From an uncultured Collinsella sp. (GTDB lineage: Bacteria > Actinomycetota > Coriobacteriia > Coriobacteriales > Coriobacteriaceae), in NCBI GenBank assembly GCA_902494345.1, contig CABUSV010000013.1, forward strand, positions 5,641-69,640: a DNA stretch of 64,000 nucleotides. The letters are read 5' to 3'. This document shows, in pieces, positions 25,653 to 35,817 of the stretch. The notes beneath the pieces are model-generated. The model ran no database searches. It was not told the DNA's origin and was given only the letters and a program-made list of their open reading frames with translations. Position 1 is the first letter of the stretch. Each line of letters starts with the position of its first letter. The position numbers and the translations under genes are program-made.

Positions 25653-25754
25653 GTCCCCGGTGCTGAGCGCCCACATATCGTCCCGCGCGCAGTTTCGCAG
25701 CAAAGCGAGAATGTTTGAGCACGGGATGATATGTGGGCGCTCAGCACCGGGGAC
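25653..25754. repeat. Long-stem palindrome between def and fmt
   Basis: A 33-base arm (25653-25685, starting GTCCCCGGTGCTGAG) is matched 32/33 by the reverse complement at 25722-25754 (ending CTCAGCACCGGGGAC), with a 36-base loop. The outer ends GTCCCC/GGGGAC resemble the GGGGACAG-type arms at 30418-30513. It ends nine bases from the def stop. The rest of the 327-base gap shows nothing more than a doubtful hydrophobic frame on the minus strand. Confidence 0.8.
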
Positions 25755-25762
25755 GGTGGGAC

Positions 25763-26299
25763 CTACTCCGTCTCGCCCGGTCGAGCGCCGCGGGCCAGGG
25801 CGTCCTGGTACTCCTTGACTGCCTTGAGCCTCTGCATCGGCTTCAGTCGCTCAAACATGGTGTTGCCGTGCAGGTGATCGATCTCGTGCTGCAGGCAAAC
25901 GCAGAACAGATCGCCCGTGGCCTCATAGCGAATCAGGTTGGCGTCCAAGTCATACGCCTCGACGACGACATGGTCGGGACGCTCAATCTCGCAGCTAATG
26001 CCCGGGATGGACAGACAGCCCTCGCTAAACGGCACCAGATGGTCGCTCTGCTCAACAATGACGGGATTGATGAGCACGTACGGATCGTAGTCGTTCTTAT
26101 CGCTGTAGTCGCAGTCGATGGTGACGAGCTGGATGAGCTCACCGATCTGCGGGGCAGCCAGTCCGCAGCCGCCGTTGTCGAACATCATCTTCTTCATCTT
26201 CTCGGCAAGCGCCTCGATCGCCGGGGTGATCTCCTCAATGACGGCGCACTCCTGGCGCAGACGAGGGTCGGGCGACAGTACGATTCCGTTGGCTTCCAT
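25763..26299 (-). CDS. def: Peptide deformylase
   Basis: A 178-residue metalloenzyme that removes the N-formyl group from new proteins. All three motifs are intact: GCGLAAPQIG near residue 45, EGCLSIPG near 93 and QHEIDHLHG near 138 (two His and one Cys bind Fe/Zn, and Glu is catalytic). The ATG at 26299 with AAAGG six bases upstream is preferred over an ATG two codons earlier. It lies between priA and fmt, so both halves of the formylation cycle are in one cluster. Confidence 0.95.
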   Translation of the reverse strand: MEANGIVLSPDPRLRQECAVIEEITPAIEALAEKMKKMMFDNGGCGLAAPQIGELIQLVTIDCDYSDKNDYDPYVLINPVIVEQSDHLVPFSEGCLSIPGISCEIERPDHVVVEAYDLDANLIRYEATGDLFCVCLQHEIDHLHGNTMFERLKPMQRLKAVKEYQDALARGARPGETE

Positions 26300-26317
26300 G
26301 GCCATCCTTTCGGTTTG

Positions 26318-28771
26318 TTACATCAAATCATAGGCATCGACGTCAACGCTCACGCTCACGCCGCGCACAGAGCCCACCTCTTTGAGGCAGGCGTCGATAT
26401 CATCAGAGACATGGTACCCCACGGGCGACTTCACAAGCAGATGGAAGCGGTAACGGTCCTTGGCTCTCTCGATTACACACGAAGCCGGGCCCAGCACCTG
26501 CGGCACGGCACTCCCCGCCCGCAAAAAGTCGGGCGCGGCGGCATGCCAGCGACGCTTAAGAAGCTTTGCGATGCGTCCGATGTAGTCCTGCGCGTCGTCT
26601 CGGTTCGCCGACCACACCAAGATGTTGACCAAGCGAACAAACGGCGGGTACAGCGCGTCGCGGCGCTGGTCCAGGTCGTAGTCGGTAAAGATCGAACGGT
26701 CGTGCTCGGCGACGGCGCGAATGACCGGATCCTCGGGCAGGTAGGTCTGGATGATCACCTCGCCGGGCCGATCGCCGCGACCGGCACGACCCGCCACCTG
26801 TTCCAGCAGGTCGTAGGCTCGCTCCCCTGCGCGGAAGTCCGGCAGCTTGAGGGCGAAGTCGGCATTAACCACGCCCACAAGCGTGACCTCGGGAAAGTCG
26901 AGACCCTTTGCGATCATTTGGGTGCCCAGCAACACGGCGCAATCGGCCGCATCGAACTGCTCGAGCAGCTTTTTGTGCGCATCCTTGCCGCGCGTGGAAT
27001 CGGCATCCATGCGAATAATGGCGACATCCTCGGGAAGCATCTGGTGCAGTGCGTCCTCAATCTGCTGAGTGCCCAGACCCATTTTTGCCAGGTAGCGACT
27101 GCCACATTTGGGACAACGGCTCGTGGGTGCGGGATACGGCTGCACGCGCCAAGACGAACCGCATGTGTGACACTGCAGCGTGTGCGTGCGCTCGTGATAC
27201 GTAAGCGCGGTGGAGCAGTGGTTGCAGGTGGGGACGCAGCCGCACTCGCGGCACATCAGGAATGGCGAAAAGCCACGGCGGTTGTGCAACAGCACGGCTT
27301 TTTCGCGGCGCTCGACCACACGCTCCAGGCCTTCCATCAGCGGTTTTGAGAACATGGAGCGGCTGCCGTGCAAGAACTCGCGGCGCAGGTCGGCAATGCG
27401 GACTGTCGGCAGCACGGCGTTTCCCGGGCGCTCGGGCATCTCGACACGCGTCCAGGTGGCACCGTTATACGTGCCACGGCGGCAGCGATCGAGGGCCTCG
27501 GCAGAAGGCGTGGCAGAGCCCAACACGAGCGGGCAGCGGTAGCGCCGCGCCATCTCGGCCGCCACCTCGCGCGCGTGGTAACGCGGACTGGAGCCCTGCT
27601 TGTAGCTGGTCTCGTGCTCCTCGTCGATGATGATGAGGCCCAAGTCGTCAAGCGGGCAAAAGAGCGCCGAGCGGGCGCCGACGACCACGCGGGCCGCACC
27701 GCTGGCAACCATGTCCCACTGGTCCAGACGCTCGCCGGCCGAAAGGCGCGAATGGAACACGGCTACCGTCTCGCCAAAGCGCGAGCGGAAGCGGCCGACG
27801 GTCTGTGCCGTCAACGATATCTCGGGCACCAGCACGCAGGCCGAACGGCCGGCCGCCAGCACGTGCTCGATGGCGGAGAGGTAGACCTCAGTTTTACCGG
27901 ATCCGGTGACGCCGTCGACAAGGACCACGTCGCCGTGTGCGTCCAGGCGAGCACGCTCAATCTGCGCGAGCGCCTGCTGCTGGCCGTTCGTGAGCGCGAC
28001 CGGCGCCTTGCCGCTCGCAGAGGACAGCGTAGTCTGCTCGCTGCAGCCGCGCCAGGCACGGCGCTCCTCCACCACCACGACGCCGCGTTTTTCGAGCGCC
28101 TTGATGGTCGCTGACATGCTGTTATAGAGAAGGTTGAGATCGCGCGTCGTGACCGGTCCGCACTGGAGCGCCTCGATGAGCTGACGCTGGCGGACCGCCG
28201 TTTTGGGAGGCGTATAGTCGAAGCCCTCGGGCGTGAGCATGACCCAGCGGTTTTGGATGGGTTTAACAGCGGGGCGCTCAACCGTCCACACGCCGTCGTC
28301 GCCCTTGACCACGCGCGGGCTTCCACCCGGTGGCAAGAACAGGCGCAGGCACTCGGAAAGCGTCGCAACATACTCGCGGCTCATCCAGCGTGCGATACGG
28401 GCAGCCTCGGCACCAAAGAGCGGTTTGCTGAGGATGGCTTCGACGGGCTTAATGCGCGAAGGGTAGAGGGCGTTGTTGCCCTGTAGGTCGCCCAGCTCAG
28501 GCGCAATGTCGACGATATAGCCCGCGGCCGCACGGTTGCCAAAATGAACTAGGACGGTGGAACCGATCTGGACATCGTTGGCGAGTGACTGCGGAATGCC
28601 GTAGGCGAACGGCTCGGACAGCGCACGCGTCGGGATGTCGAGAACCACGCTCGCATAGGCGGCGATGGGCTCAGGTGCAGGTTTAAGCTGCGTCGGGGCG
28701 GCGGCAGGAGCCGCGGACTTCGGAGTCTCCTCCGGTTCCGGCGAACCAAACAGCGAAAGTTGCTCGGCCAT
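26318..28771 (-). CDS. priA: Primosomal protein N' (PriA helicase)
   Basis: An 817-residue replication-restart helicase that reloads the replisome at stalled forks. An N-terminal 3'-DNA-binding domain is followed by the helicase core, with Walker A VDGVTGSGKTEVYL near residue 285, the DEEH box and LGSATPSAEAL. The zinc-binding insert has CRECGCVPTCNHC and CHTCGSS...CPKCGS (eight Cys for two zincs). RAGRGDRPGEV is helicase motif VI. The ATG has AGGAGGT nine bases upstream. A proline/alanine-rich N-terminal stretch of about 35 residues is longer than in E. coli PriA. It heads priA-def-fmt-rsmB. Confidence 0.95.
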   Translation of the reverse strand: MAEQLSLFGSPEPEETPKSAAPAAAPTQLKPAPEPIAAYASVVLDIPTRALSEPFAYGIPQSLANDVQIGSTVLVHFGNRAAAGYIVDIAPELGDLQGNNALYPSRIKPVEAILSKPLFGAEAARIARWMSREYVATLSECLRLFLPPGGSPRVVKGDDGVWTVERPAVKPIQNRWVMLTPEGFDYTPPKTAVRQRQLIEALQCGPVTTRDLNLLYNSMSATIKALEKRGVVVVEERRAWRGCSEQTTLSSASGKAPVALTNGQQQALAQIERARLDAHGDVVLVDGVTGSGKTEVYLSAIEHVLAAGRSACVLVPEISLTAQTVGRFRSRFGETVAVFHSRLSAGERLDQWDMVASGAARVVVGARSALFCPLDDLGLIIIDEEHETSYKQGSSPRYHAREVAAEMARRYRCPLVLGSATPSAEALDRCRRGTYNGATWTRVEMPERPGNAVLPTVRIADLRREFLHGSRSMFSKPLMEGLERVVERREKAVLLHNRRGFSPFLMCRECGCVPTCNHCSTALTYHERTHTLQCHTCGSSWRVQPYPAPTSRCPKCGSRYLAKMGLGTQQIEDALHQMLPEDVAIIRMDADSTRGKDAHKKLLEQFDAADCAVLLGTQMIAKGLDFPEVTLVGVVNADFALKLPDFRAGERAYDLLEQVAGRAGRGDRPGEVIIQTYLPEDPVIRAVAEHDRSIFTDYDLDQRRDALYPPFVRLVNILVWSANRDDAQDYIGRIAKLLKRRWHAAAPDFLRAGSAVPQVLGPASCVIERAKDRYRFHLLVKSPVGYHVSDDIDACLKEVGSVRGVSVSVDVDAYDLM

Positions 28772-28800
28772 AGCCCCAGCACCTCCTATCCCATACGTCT

Positions 28801-28837
28801 ACAGAAACAAGAGCCCCGCTCTGAGTGAACGGGGCTC
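28801..28837 (-). terminator. Terminator of gltX
   Basis: GAGCCCCG (28811-28818) pairs with CGGGGCTC (28830-28837). On the minus strand the stem is followed by TTGTTTCTG. It separates gltX from priA. Confidence 0.75.
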
Positions 28838-28860
28838 GGATAAAAACGTTTGCGCAGCGA

Positions 28861-30336
28861 TTACAGCGCCATCGTGCGGGCGCGGTCAATGCGCGCCAGG
28901 CAGTCGTCGCGGCCGACGAGCGCCATGGTCTCGCCCAGCGGAGGACTCACCATATTGCCGCAGACGGCGACGCGCACGGCCTGGAACACCACGCGCTTCT
29001 TAAGGTCCATCTGCTCGGGCAGCGGCTCAAGCGCGGCGTCGATGTTGGCGGCCGTCCACTCGCCCACACCCTCGAGCGCGGCCTTGGCGGCGTCCAGAAT
29101 GGCACCCATGCCCTCCTTGGCCAAGCCCTTGTTGACGGACTTCTCGTCATACTCGAGCGTCTCGGCCGTAGCGAAGATGGGAGCGGCGACGGTCACGGCG
29201 TCGGCCGGCATCTTGGTGCGCGGTTTAACGATGGCAGCGAGCGCGTCGATCCAATCCTCGCCGTACTCGACATTACCCTCGATGAGACCCGCCTCGTGCA
29301 GTTCGGGGACCATGATCTCGTCGGCAAACTGAGCATCGGACATGCCGTTGATGTACTCAGCGTTGACCCAATCGAGCTTCTTGGGGTCGAAGGTCGCCGG
29401 GTTCTTGGAGATGCGGTCGAGCGAGAACTTGCTGGCCAGGACATCGCGCGGGATGATCGTGGTCTCGCCGTCGAGCGACCAGCCGAGCAACGCCAGGTAG
29501 TTGACGAAGGCGTCGGACAGGTAGCCGGCGTCGCGGTACTCCTCCACCGAGGTGGCGCCGTGGCGCTTGGAGAGCTTCTTGCCGTCGGCACCCAAGATCA
29601 TGGAGATGTGGGCGAACGTAGGCACGGGCGCGCCGAGGGCCTCGTAGACCATGACCTGGCGCGGGGTGTTGGACAGGTGGTCGTCGCCGCGGATGACATG
29701 GGTGATCTTCATCATGGCGTCGTCGACGACGGTCGCGAAGTTGTACGTGGGCGTGCCATCGGAGCGGAAGATGACAAAGTCGTCGAGCTCCTTGGCGTCG
29801 AAGGTCACCTCACCGTGGACGGCGTCGTGGATGACGACGTCGCCGCGGTCCTCGGGCACCTTGATGCGCAGGACGTAGGACTCGCCGGCCTCGATGCGGC
29901 GGCGGGCCTCCTCGGGATCAAGATCGCGGCAACGGCGCTGATAGCCCTGGAAGGGGTCCTTGCGCTCCTGCGCGGCCTTGCGGTCGGCGTCGAGCTGCTC
30001 CTTGGTGCAGAAGCAGGGATAGGCCTTGCCCTCGTCCCAAAGCTTCTGGGCGGCCTGCTTGTACAGGTCCAAGCGCTCGGTCTGGGCGTAGGGGCCAAAG
30101 TCGCCGCCCACCTCGGGACCCTCGTCCCAGTCAAGGCCCAGCCAACGCATGGCGCGCAGGATGATCTGCGTGTTCTCGTCGGTGGAGCGGGTGGGGTCGG
30201 TGTCGTCGATGCGTAGGATGAACGTGCCGCCGTTTGCGCGGGCGAAAGCCCAGTTATAGATAGCGGTGCGGGCGCCGCCGATGTGCAGCTTGCCCGTCGG
30301 TGAGGGTGCAAAGCGGACGCGAACGTCTGATGCCAT
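28861..30336 (-). CDS. gltX: Glutamyl-tRNA synthetase
   Basis: A 491-residue class I aminoacyl-tRNA synthetase that charges tRNA-Glu. The HIGH-like motif is FAPSPTGKLHIGGARTA at residues 8-24 and the KMSKS-like motif is KKLSKRHGATSV near residue 245. The anticodon-binding helical domain is at the C-terminus. The ATG at 30336 has GAGGAGA five bases upstream. An in-frame ATG 13 codons earlier adds residues without homology. It is a single-gene unit with its own terminator. A tRNA-Glu lies at the right window edge. Confidence 0.95.
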   Translation of the reverse strand: MASDVRVRFAPSPTGKLHIGGARTAIYNWAFARANGGTFILRIDDTDPTRSTDENTQIILRAMRWLGLDWDEGPEVGGDFGPYAQTERLDLYKQAAQKLWDEGKAYPCFCTKEQLDADRKAAQERKDPFQGYQRRCRDLDPEEARRRIEAGESYVLRIKVPEDRGDVVIHDAVHGEVTFDAKELDDFVIFRSDGTPTYNFATVVDDAMMKITHVIRGDDHLSNTPRQVMVYEALGAPVPTFAHISMILGADGKKLSKRHGATSVEEYRDAGYLSDAFVNYLALLGWSLDGETTIIPRDVLASKFSLDRISKNPATFDPKKLDWVNAEYINGMSDAQFADEIMVPELHEAGLIEGNVEYGEDWIDALAAIVKPRTKMPADAVTVAAPIFATAETLEYDEKSVNKGLAKEGMGAILDAAKAALEGVGEWTAANIDAALEPLPEQMDLKKRVVFQAVRVAVCGNMVSPPLGETMALVGRDDCLARIDRARTMAL

Positions 30337-30417
30337 GGAAATCTCCTCGATTGCAGGATGGATGTCTAACCGCATTAGTATAAAGCATCAAAGCAACCTC
30401 CGCACAAAGGGCACCGA

Positions 30418-30513
30418 CCTACTCATTGGGGACAGACTTAAATGATCAGTCTTTGGGCAACCTGTCGGCACTTAGGTAAGGCTGGTCATTTAAGTCTGTC
30501 CCCAATGAGTAGG
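30418..30513. repeat. Long-stem palindrome between gltX and metK
   Basis: The 31-base arm 30418-30448 (starting CCTACTCATTGGGGACAG) is matched 30/31 by the reverse complement at 30483-30513, with a 34-base loop. The flanking GCACC/GGTGC extends the stem with a bulge. It lies between the divergent gltX and metK starts, about 100 bases from metK. Confidence 0.8.
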
Positions 30514-30570
30514 TGCGGAAAGGGTGTGAATGTTTGATTTACGCGCTATGATGTGCCCTTGCATAGAGAG

Positions 30571-30607
30571 CCCGGCGGAATGGTAACGGTCGCCGGGACA
30601 CGTTTTT
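30571..30607 (+). promoter_or_regulatory. GC hairpin with T-run in the metK leader
   Basis: CCCGGCG (30571-30577) pairs with CGCCGGG (30591-30597) and is followed by ACACGTTTTT just before the AAAGGA ribosome site. It has the shape of an attenuator. I could not match it to a known SAM riboswitch class. Confidence 0.4.
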
Positions 30608-30619
30608 GAAAGGACAATC

Positions 30620-31900
<1,281 letters not shown>

Positions 31901-31937
31901 GCACGCGGCTAAAGCTACAGCCAAATAGAAACGCACC

Positions 31938-31974
31938 AAAAAGAGGTACCGAAACAACCGGTACCTCTTTTTTA
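31938..31974. terminator. Terminator of metK
   Basis: AAAAAGAGGTACCG (31938-31951) pairs with CGGTACCTCTTTTT (31959-31972), and the T-run continues. The stem can work in both directions. Confidence 0.9.
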
Positions 31975-32068
31975 TTTAATCGGTGGTGAAGATGAGTCGA
32001 CATGGAGCACAGAATAGGTCTCCAGCTGATGGATTTTGCAGCATGAGCGCCTCTACCATGTATCCTAA

Positions 32069-32189
32069 GTTCCGAGGGCTTTGGTATTTGGTCGATCGCG
32101 AGTTCCGCACGAGCCGGAGGCCACTTAATGTGGCCTCCGTGCGAGCCAGGACTGTAGAGCAGGCGACCAAATACCAAAGCCCTCGGAAC
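32069..32189. repeat. Long-stem palindrome with nested hairpin in the sdaA leader
   Basis: A perfect 26-base arm (32069-32094, starting GTTCCGAGGGCTTTGG) pairs with 32164-32189. Inside, CGGAGGCCAC (32115-32124) pairs with GTGGCCTCCG (32130-32139). The whole structure ends 24 bases before the sdaA ATG, so it is probably part of its 5' leader. The remaining stretch 31975-32068 shows nothing. Confidence 0.8.
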
Positions 32190-32212
32190 GACGGGATAGA
32201 GAAGGAGCACCC

Positions 32213-33820
32213 ATGGCAGGCAAGCCGCAAACACTAGCTACGACCTCGGCATTCGAGATCTTGGGCCCCGTCATGGTCGGCCCCAGCTCATCGCACACCG
32301 CCGGCGCCCTACGCTGCGCCCAAGTTGCCGCCAGCCTGCTGGAAGGCCACATCACCAAAGCCACCTTTGGCCTGTGGAACTCCTTCGCCCACACCTACCG
32401 CGGCCACGGCACCGATCGTGCGCTCGTCGCGGGCATCCTAGGCCTCGACACCGATGACGAGAATATCAAGCAGGCCTTCGACCTCGCTCGCGAGCAGGGC
32501 CTCGAATATCACTTTGACATCAAGGGCGACGACGCCTCCATCCACCCCAATACCGTCGACATTGACATGGTAGACGACACGGGCGCCACGGCACAGGTCC
32601 GCGGCGAAAGTCTGGGCGGTGGGAAGATGCGTATCAGCCGCATCAACGGCGTCGGCGTCGACATCTCGGGCATGTACTCCACGCTCTTCGTGGCGCACCA
32701 GGATGTTCCCGGCGTACTCGCCGCACTCACGAACTTACTCGCCTACGCCCATGTAAACATCGCGTTTTGCCGTACCTACCGCACCGAAGTGGGCGGCCAG
32801 GCCTACTCCGTCTTTGAGACCGACGGCGCGCCCGACGACACCGTTATCCCCATGCTACGCAAACTCGACAATGTCGATTACGCGACCTTTATCGAGCTCC
32901 CCGGTTCTGCCTCGTCGCTCTCCCCCGGTGTCTCGGCAAAGGAGATCTTCGACGACGGCGAGCAGCTGCTCGATGCGTGCGCCGAGCTCGGCCTGAATAT
33001 CGGCGCCGTTATGGCCGTGCGCGAGGCGCGTCTGACCGGCGAGACCCACGCCGTCGCCGCCATGCGCCGCGTGCTCGACGTCATGCGCGAAGAGACCACA
33101 GCCCCTATCGCAAATCCGCAGCGCTCGCTCGGCGGACTTATCGGCGGCGAGGCCAAGCTCGTCGAAGCAACCCGCCGCAACGATTTGAGCACGAGCCTGA
33201 TGGGCACCGTCCAGACCGACGCCGTGGCCCGCGCGATGGCCGTGCTCGAGCGCTCCGCCACGATGGGCGTGATCGTCGCCGCCCCCACGGCAGGCTCCGC
33301 GGGTGTCGTGCCCGGCTGCGTGCTGGCGCTCGCCGATCACCTTCAGCTCGACGACGAGCAGGTCATGGACGCGCTCTACTGCGCAGCCGCCATCGGTCTC
33401 AACCTCACCACGAGCGCCTGCGTCGCCGGCGCCGAGGGCGGCTGCCAGGCCGAGGTGGGAAGCGCCGCCGCCATGGCAGCCGCCGCTCTGGCGCAGATGC
33501 TCGGCGGCACGCCCGAGCAGGCTCTCGACGCCAGTTCCATCGCGCTGAGTAACCTGCTGGGCCTCGTTTGCGACCCCGTCGGTGGCCTCGTGGAGGTGCC
33601 CTGCCAAAACCGCAACGCCATCGGCGTGGCAGCGGCCTTTAGCTCGGCACAACTCGCCCTCGCAGGCATTAAGAGCTTGGTGCCGTTTGACCAGATGGCA
33701 CATGTCATGCTCTCGGTGGGTCACGCGTTGCCGGCCACGCTACGCGAGACGGCAAAGGGCGGCATCGCGCAGGCACCGGCCGCACTTTCAGCCTGTGCAA
33801 AATGCGGTGTGTGCGGATAA
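32213..33820 (+). CDS. sdaA: L-serine ammonia-lyase, single-chain iron-sulfur type
   Basis: A 535-residue L-serine dehydratase that deaminates serine to pyruvate using a 4Fe-4S cluster. The beta domain (GPVMVGPSSSHTAGALRCAQ) is at the N-terminus. A central ACT-like domain (VPGVLAALTNLLAYAHVNIA) follows near residues 165-220, and the alpha domain covers the rest, with AAPTAGSAGVVPG, TSACVAGAEGGCQAEVGSA and PCQNRN holding candidate cluster cysteines. The protein is a fusion of the two subunits that are separate in Bacillus. The ATG has GAAGGAG upstream. It is monocistronic, preceded by a large palindrome and followed by a terminator. Confidence 0.93.
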   Translation: MAGKPQTLATTSAFEILGPVMVGPSSSHTAGALRCAQVAASLLEGHITKATFGLWNSFAHTYRGHGTDRALVAGILGLDTDDENIKQAFDLAREQGLEYHFDIKGDDASIHPNTVDIDMVDDTGATAQVRGESLGGGKMRISRINGVGVDISGMYSTLFVAHQDVPGVLAALTNLLAYAHVNIAFCRTYRTEVGGQAYSVFETDGAPDDTVIPMLRKLDNVDYATFIELPGSASSLSPGVSAKEIFDDGEQLLDACAELGLNIGAVMAVREARLTGETHAVAAMRRVLDVMREETTAPIANPQRSLGGLIGGEAKLVEATRRNDLSTSLMGTVQTDAVARAMAVLERSATMGVIVAAPTAGSAGVVPGCVLALADHLQLDDEQVMDALYCAAAIGLNLTTSACVAGAEGGCQAEVGSAAAMAAAALAQMLGGTPEQALDASSIALSNLLGLVCDPVGGLVEVPCQNRNAIGVAAAFSSAQLALAGIKSLVPFDQMAHVMLSVGHALPATLRETAKGGIAQAPAALSACAKCGVCG

Positions 33821-33837
33821 CGGCTAAGAACGACTCA

Positions 33838-33866
33838 GAGGTGGGACAAATGTCCCACCTCTTTTG
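33838..33866. terminator. Terminator of sdaA
   Basis: GAGGTGGGACA (33838-33848) pairs with TGTCCCACCTC (33851-33861) around a two-base gap and is followed by TTTTG. Confidence 0.88.
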
Positions 33867-33906
33867 AATGCCACCGTTTCCGTACCACAAACAGCAGGGC
33901 AATCGC

Positions 33907-33912
33907 TATAAT
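33907..33912 (+). promoter_or_regulatory. Likely -10 box of the L,D-transpeptidase gene
   Basis: A perfect TATAAT lies 50-60 bases before the start codon in an otherwise GC-rich context. No convincing -35 hexamer is found at the expected spacing. Confidence 0.45.
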
Positions 33913-33969
33913 GCAAGCCCAGTAAAAACACGATGAGCCATAAGGCGAAATTCGAAGGATATGCATACG

Positions 33970-35685
33970 ATGTCGCAAAACGATCGAACTCAACTGATTC
34001 CCGATCCGCAGCAGCCGAGCAGGCACACCGGCGGCGTTCAGTCACCGCGTCCTATCGCTCCGAGCCACGGTCAGCAGCGTGGTGCTGCAAACGCTTCCCA
34101 ACGCCCAAACCAACAGCGACAGCAGCGCCAGGCAAACGGCAATGCGCCCAAGCAGCCCCCCACGCACGCCCAAGGCGATCGCGGCCCCGCGCGCAAGTCC
34201 GCCGGCAACAATAAGTCGGGCAAAAAGACGACGCTCTTTGTCGTCTTGGGTCTTATCGTCATTGTCTATATCGTAGGAATCGTAGCGTTTTCGCAGCTAG
34301 CCTACCCCAACACCACCATCGCCGGCGTCGACGTCTCGTTCTCCAACGCTTCGTCTGCCGCTACCAAGGTCAATTCGGCATGGAAGCACTATAAGCTCAC
34401 CGTGACAGGCGATGACTTTAGCTGGACCTATCAGCCCGAGTCCGATGAGCCCATCGTCGATGGCGAAGCTGCCGCAAAAGAGATTATCAGCCACAACGAA
34501 GCCTTTGTATGGCCGGTCCGCCTTGTGGAATCCTTAAGCGGCAAGGTCAAAACAACCGCTACCTCCAACGAAGTCGATCTTGATCAAGACGTCGACCTGT
34601 CCATGCTCTCCGATACCTTTGACCAAAAGAAGTTTGAGAAGGATCTGGGCGCCGCCATCGACGAGTTTAACGAGGGGCGTTCGGGCACGTTCGAGGCCAA
34701 TAGCTCCTATGACGAGCAGGCCGGCAAGTTTACCGTCGAGAAGGCGCGCTCCAACGAAAAACTCAACCGCGAGCATGTCATTAAGTATGCCGAGCTCGAG
34801 CTTGCCTCGCTGGCCGAGACCGTAGATCTTTCCAAGCTCGGAAACGATGCCTATGAGCCGCTCAATGGAACGCTGACCGATGATCAGATTCAGGCCGCAT
34901 GCGATGCCGCCAACAACTTCCTGGGCGTCAACGTGACCCTCATGCTCAACGGCGAGGATGCCGGCAAGGTTGATGGCAGCTCCGTGTTGCAGTGGATCAG
35001 CTTTGCCGATCCGGCCAATCCCACGCTCGATACGTCGCAGATCAGCAGCTGGGCAGCCGAGCTCGCCAACGGCTTTAATACCGTGGGCTCCACTCGCTGG
35101 TGGACGCGCGCCGATGGCAAGCAGTGCGCCGTCGAAGGCGGCGACTTTGGTTGGTCCATCGACAGCAGCTCGCTCGCCAAGCAGGTCGAGGACGCCATTA
35201 ACAACAAGCAGACCGGCGAAATCGAGATCAAGTACTCCCAGAAGGCCGACACCTTTACCGCAAAGGGAGAGCCCGACTGGAAGGCGTATATCGACGTCGA
35301 CCTGTCCGAGCAGCACGCGCGCTACTATGACGAGAACGGTAATATCGTTTGGGAGGCCAACTTTATTTCCGGCAAACCGGGCGAAGACGCCACCCCCGAG
35401 GGCGTGTGGCAGATCAACAGCAACGACGGCGGCAGCACCCTGATCGGAGCCAAGGACCCCGAGACCGGTAAGCCCAAATACGAAAGCCCGGTGAGCTACT
35501 GGATGCCGTTCGAGGGCAATATGATCGGCTTCCACGATGCCACCTGGCAAAACGACAAGAGCTTCGATAACGCCGAGTCATACAAATGGTGCGGCAGCCA
35601 CGGCTGCATCAACCTGCGTCTGGCAGACGCCAAGGCACTTCACGACTGCATCAAAGTCGGCCTGTGCGTGGTTGTCCACTCGTAG
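33970..35685 (+). CDS. Membrane-anchored L,D-transpeptidase (YkuD family)
   Basis: A 571-residue cell-wall enzyme predicted to form 3-3 cross-links or to anchor proteins on peptidoglycan. The cytoplasmic N-terminus (about 85 residues) is rich in Gln, Pro and Asn. One membrane helix follows (TLFVVLGLIVIVYIVGIVAF). The extracellular part has a PG-binding-like region (VDVSFSNASSAATKV onward) and a C-terminal YkuD domain with MPFEGNMIGFHDATW and the catalytic SHGCINLRLADAKAL (His and Cys). The ATG at 33970 with AAGGA upstream is preferred. An ATG three codons earlier is too near that site. A TATAAT lies at 33907. Confidence 0.92.
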   Translation: MSQNDRTQLIPDPQQPSRHTGGVQSPRPIAPSHGQQRGAANASQRPNQQRQQRQANGNAPKQPPTHAQGDRGPARKSAGNNKSGKKTTLFVVLGLIVIVYIVGIVAFSQLAYPNTTIAGVDVSFSNASSAATKVNSAWKHYKLTVTGDDFSWTYQPESDEPIVDGEAAAKEIISHNEAFVWPVRLVESLSGKVKTTATSNEVDLDQDVDLSMLSDTFDQKKFEKDLGAAIDEFNEGRSGTFEANSSYDEQAGKFTVEKARSNEKLNREHVIKYAELELASLAETVDLSKLGNDAYEPLNGTLTDDQIQAACDAANNFLGVNVTLMLNGEDAGKVDGSSVLQWISFADPANPTLDTSQISSWAAELANGFNTVGSTRWWTRADGKQCAVEGGDFGWSIDSSSLAKQVEDAINNKQTGEIEIKYSQKADTFTAKGEPDWKAYIDVDLSEQHARYYDENGNIVWEANFISGKPGEDATPEGVWQINSNDGGSTLIGAKDPETGKPKYESPVSYWMPFEGNMIGFHDATWQNDKSFDNAESYKWCGSHGCINLRLADAKALHDCIKVGLCVVVHS

Positions 35686-35753
35686 TGCAACGCGCGCATT
35701 CCTACAACGTGGAACCGCAGCGACCAATCTAACAGTTCCGAAAGAAACCGTCC

Positions 35754-35783
35754 TATGCGCCCGCCCCAACCGGTGGGCGCATA
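35754..35783 (+). promoter_or_regulatory. Hairpin between the transpeptidase and the efflux operon
   Basis: TATGCGCCC (35754-35762) pairs with GGGCGCATA (35775-35783) and is followed by the AT-rich TAATTAT. It could be a weak terminator for the transpeptidase gene. The overlapping TATAAT (35782-35787) could instead be a -10 box for the efflux operon. Confidence 0.4.
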
Positions 35784-35817
35784 TAATTATCGAGGTTCTT
35801 TCTATAAAGGAGACGCT

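Noticed and set aside
25495..25722. Minus-strand frame ending in a hydrophobic stretch between def and fmt
   Set aside because: Half of it is the palindrome arm, there is no good start or ribosome site next to the hydrophobic part, and the composition can arise by chance. A tiny membrane peptide cannot be fully excluded.
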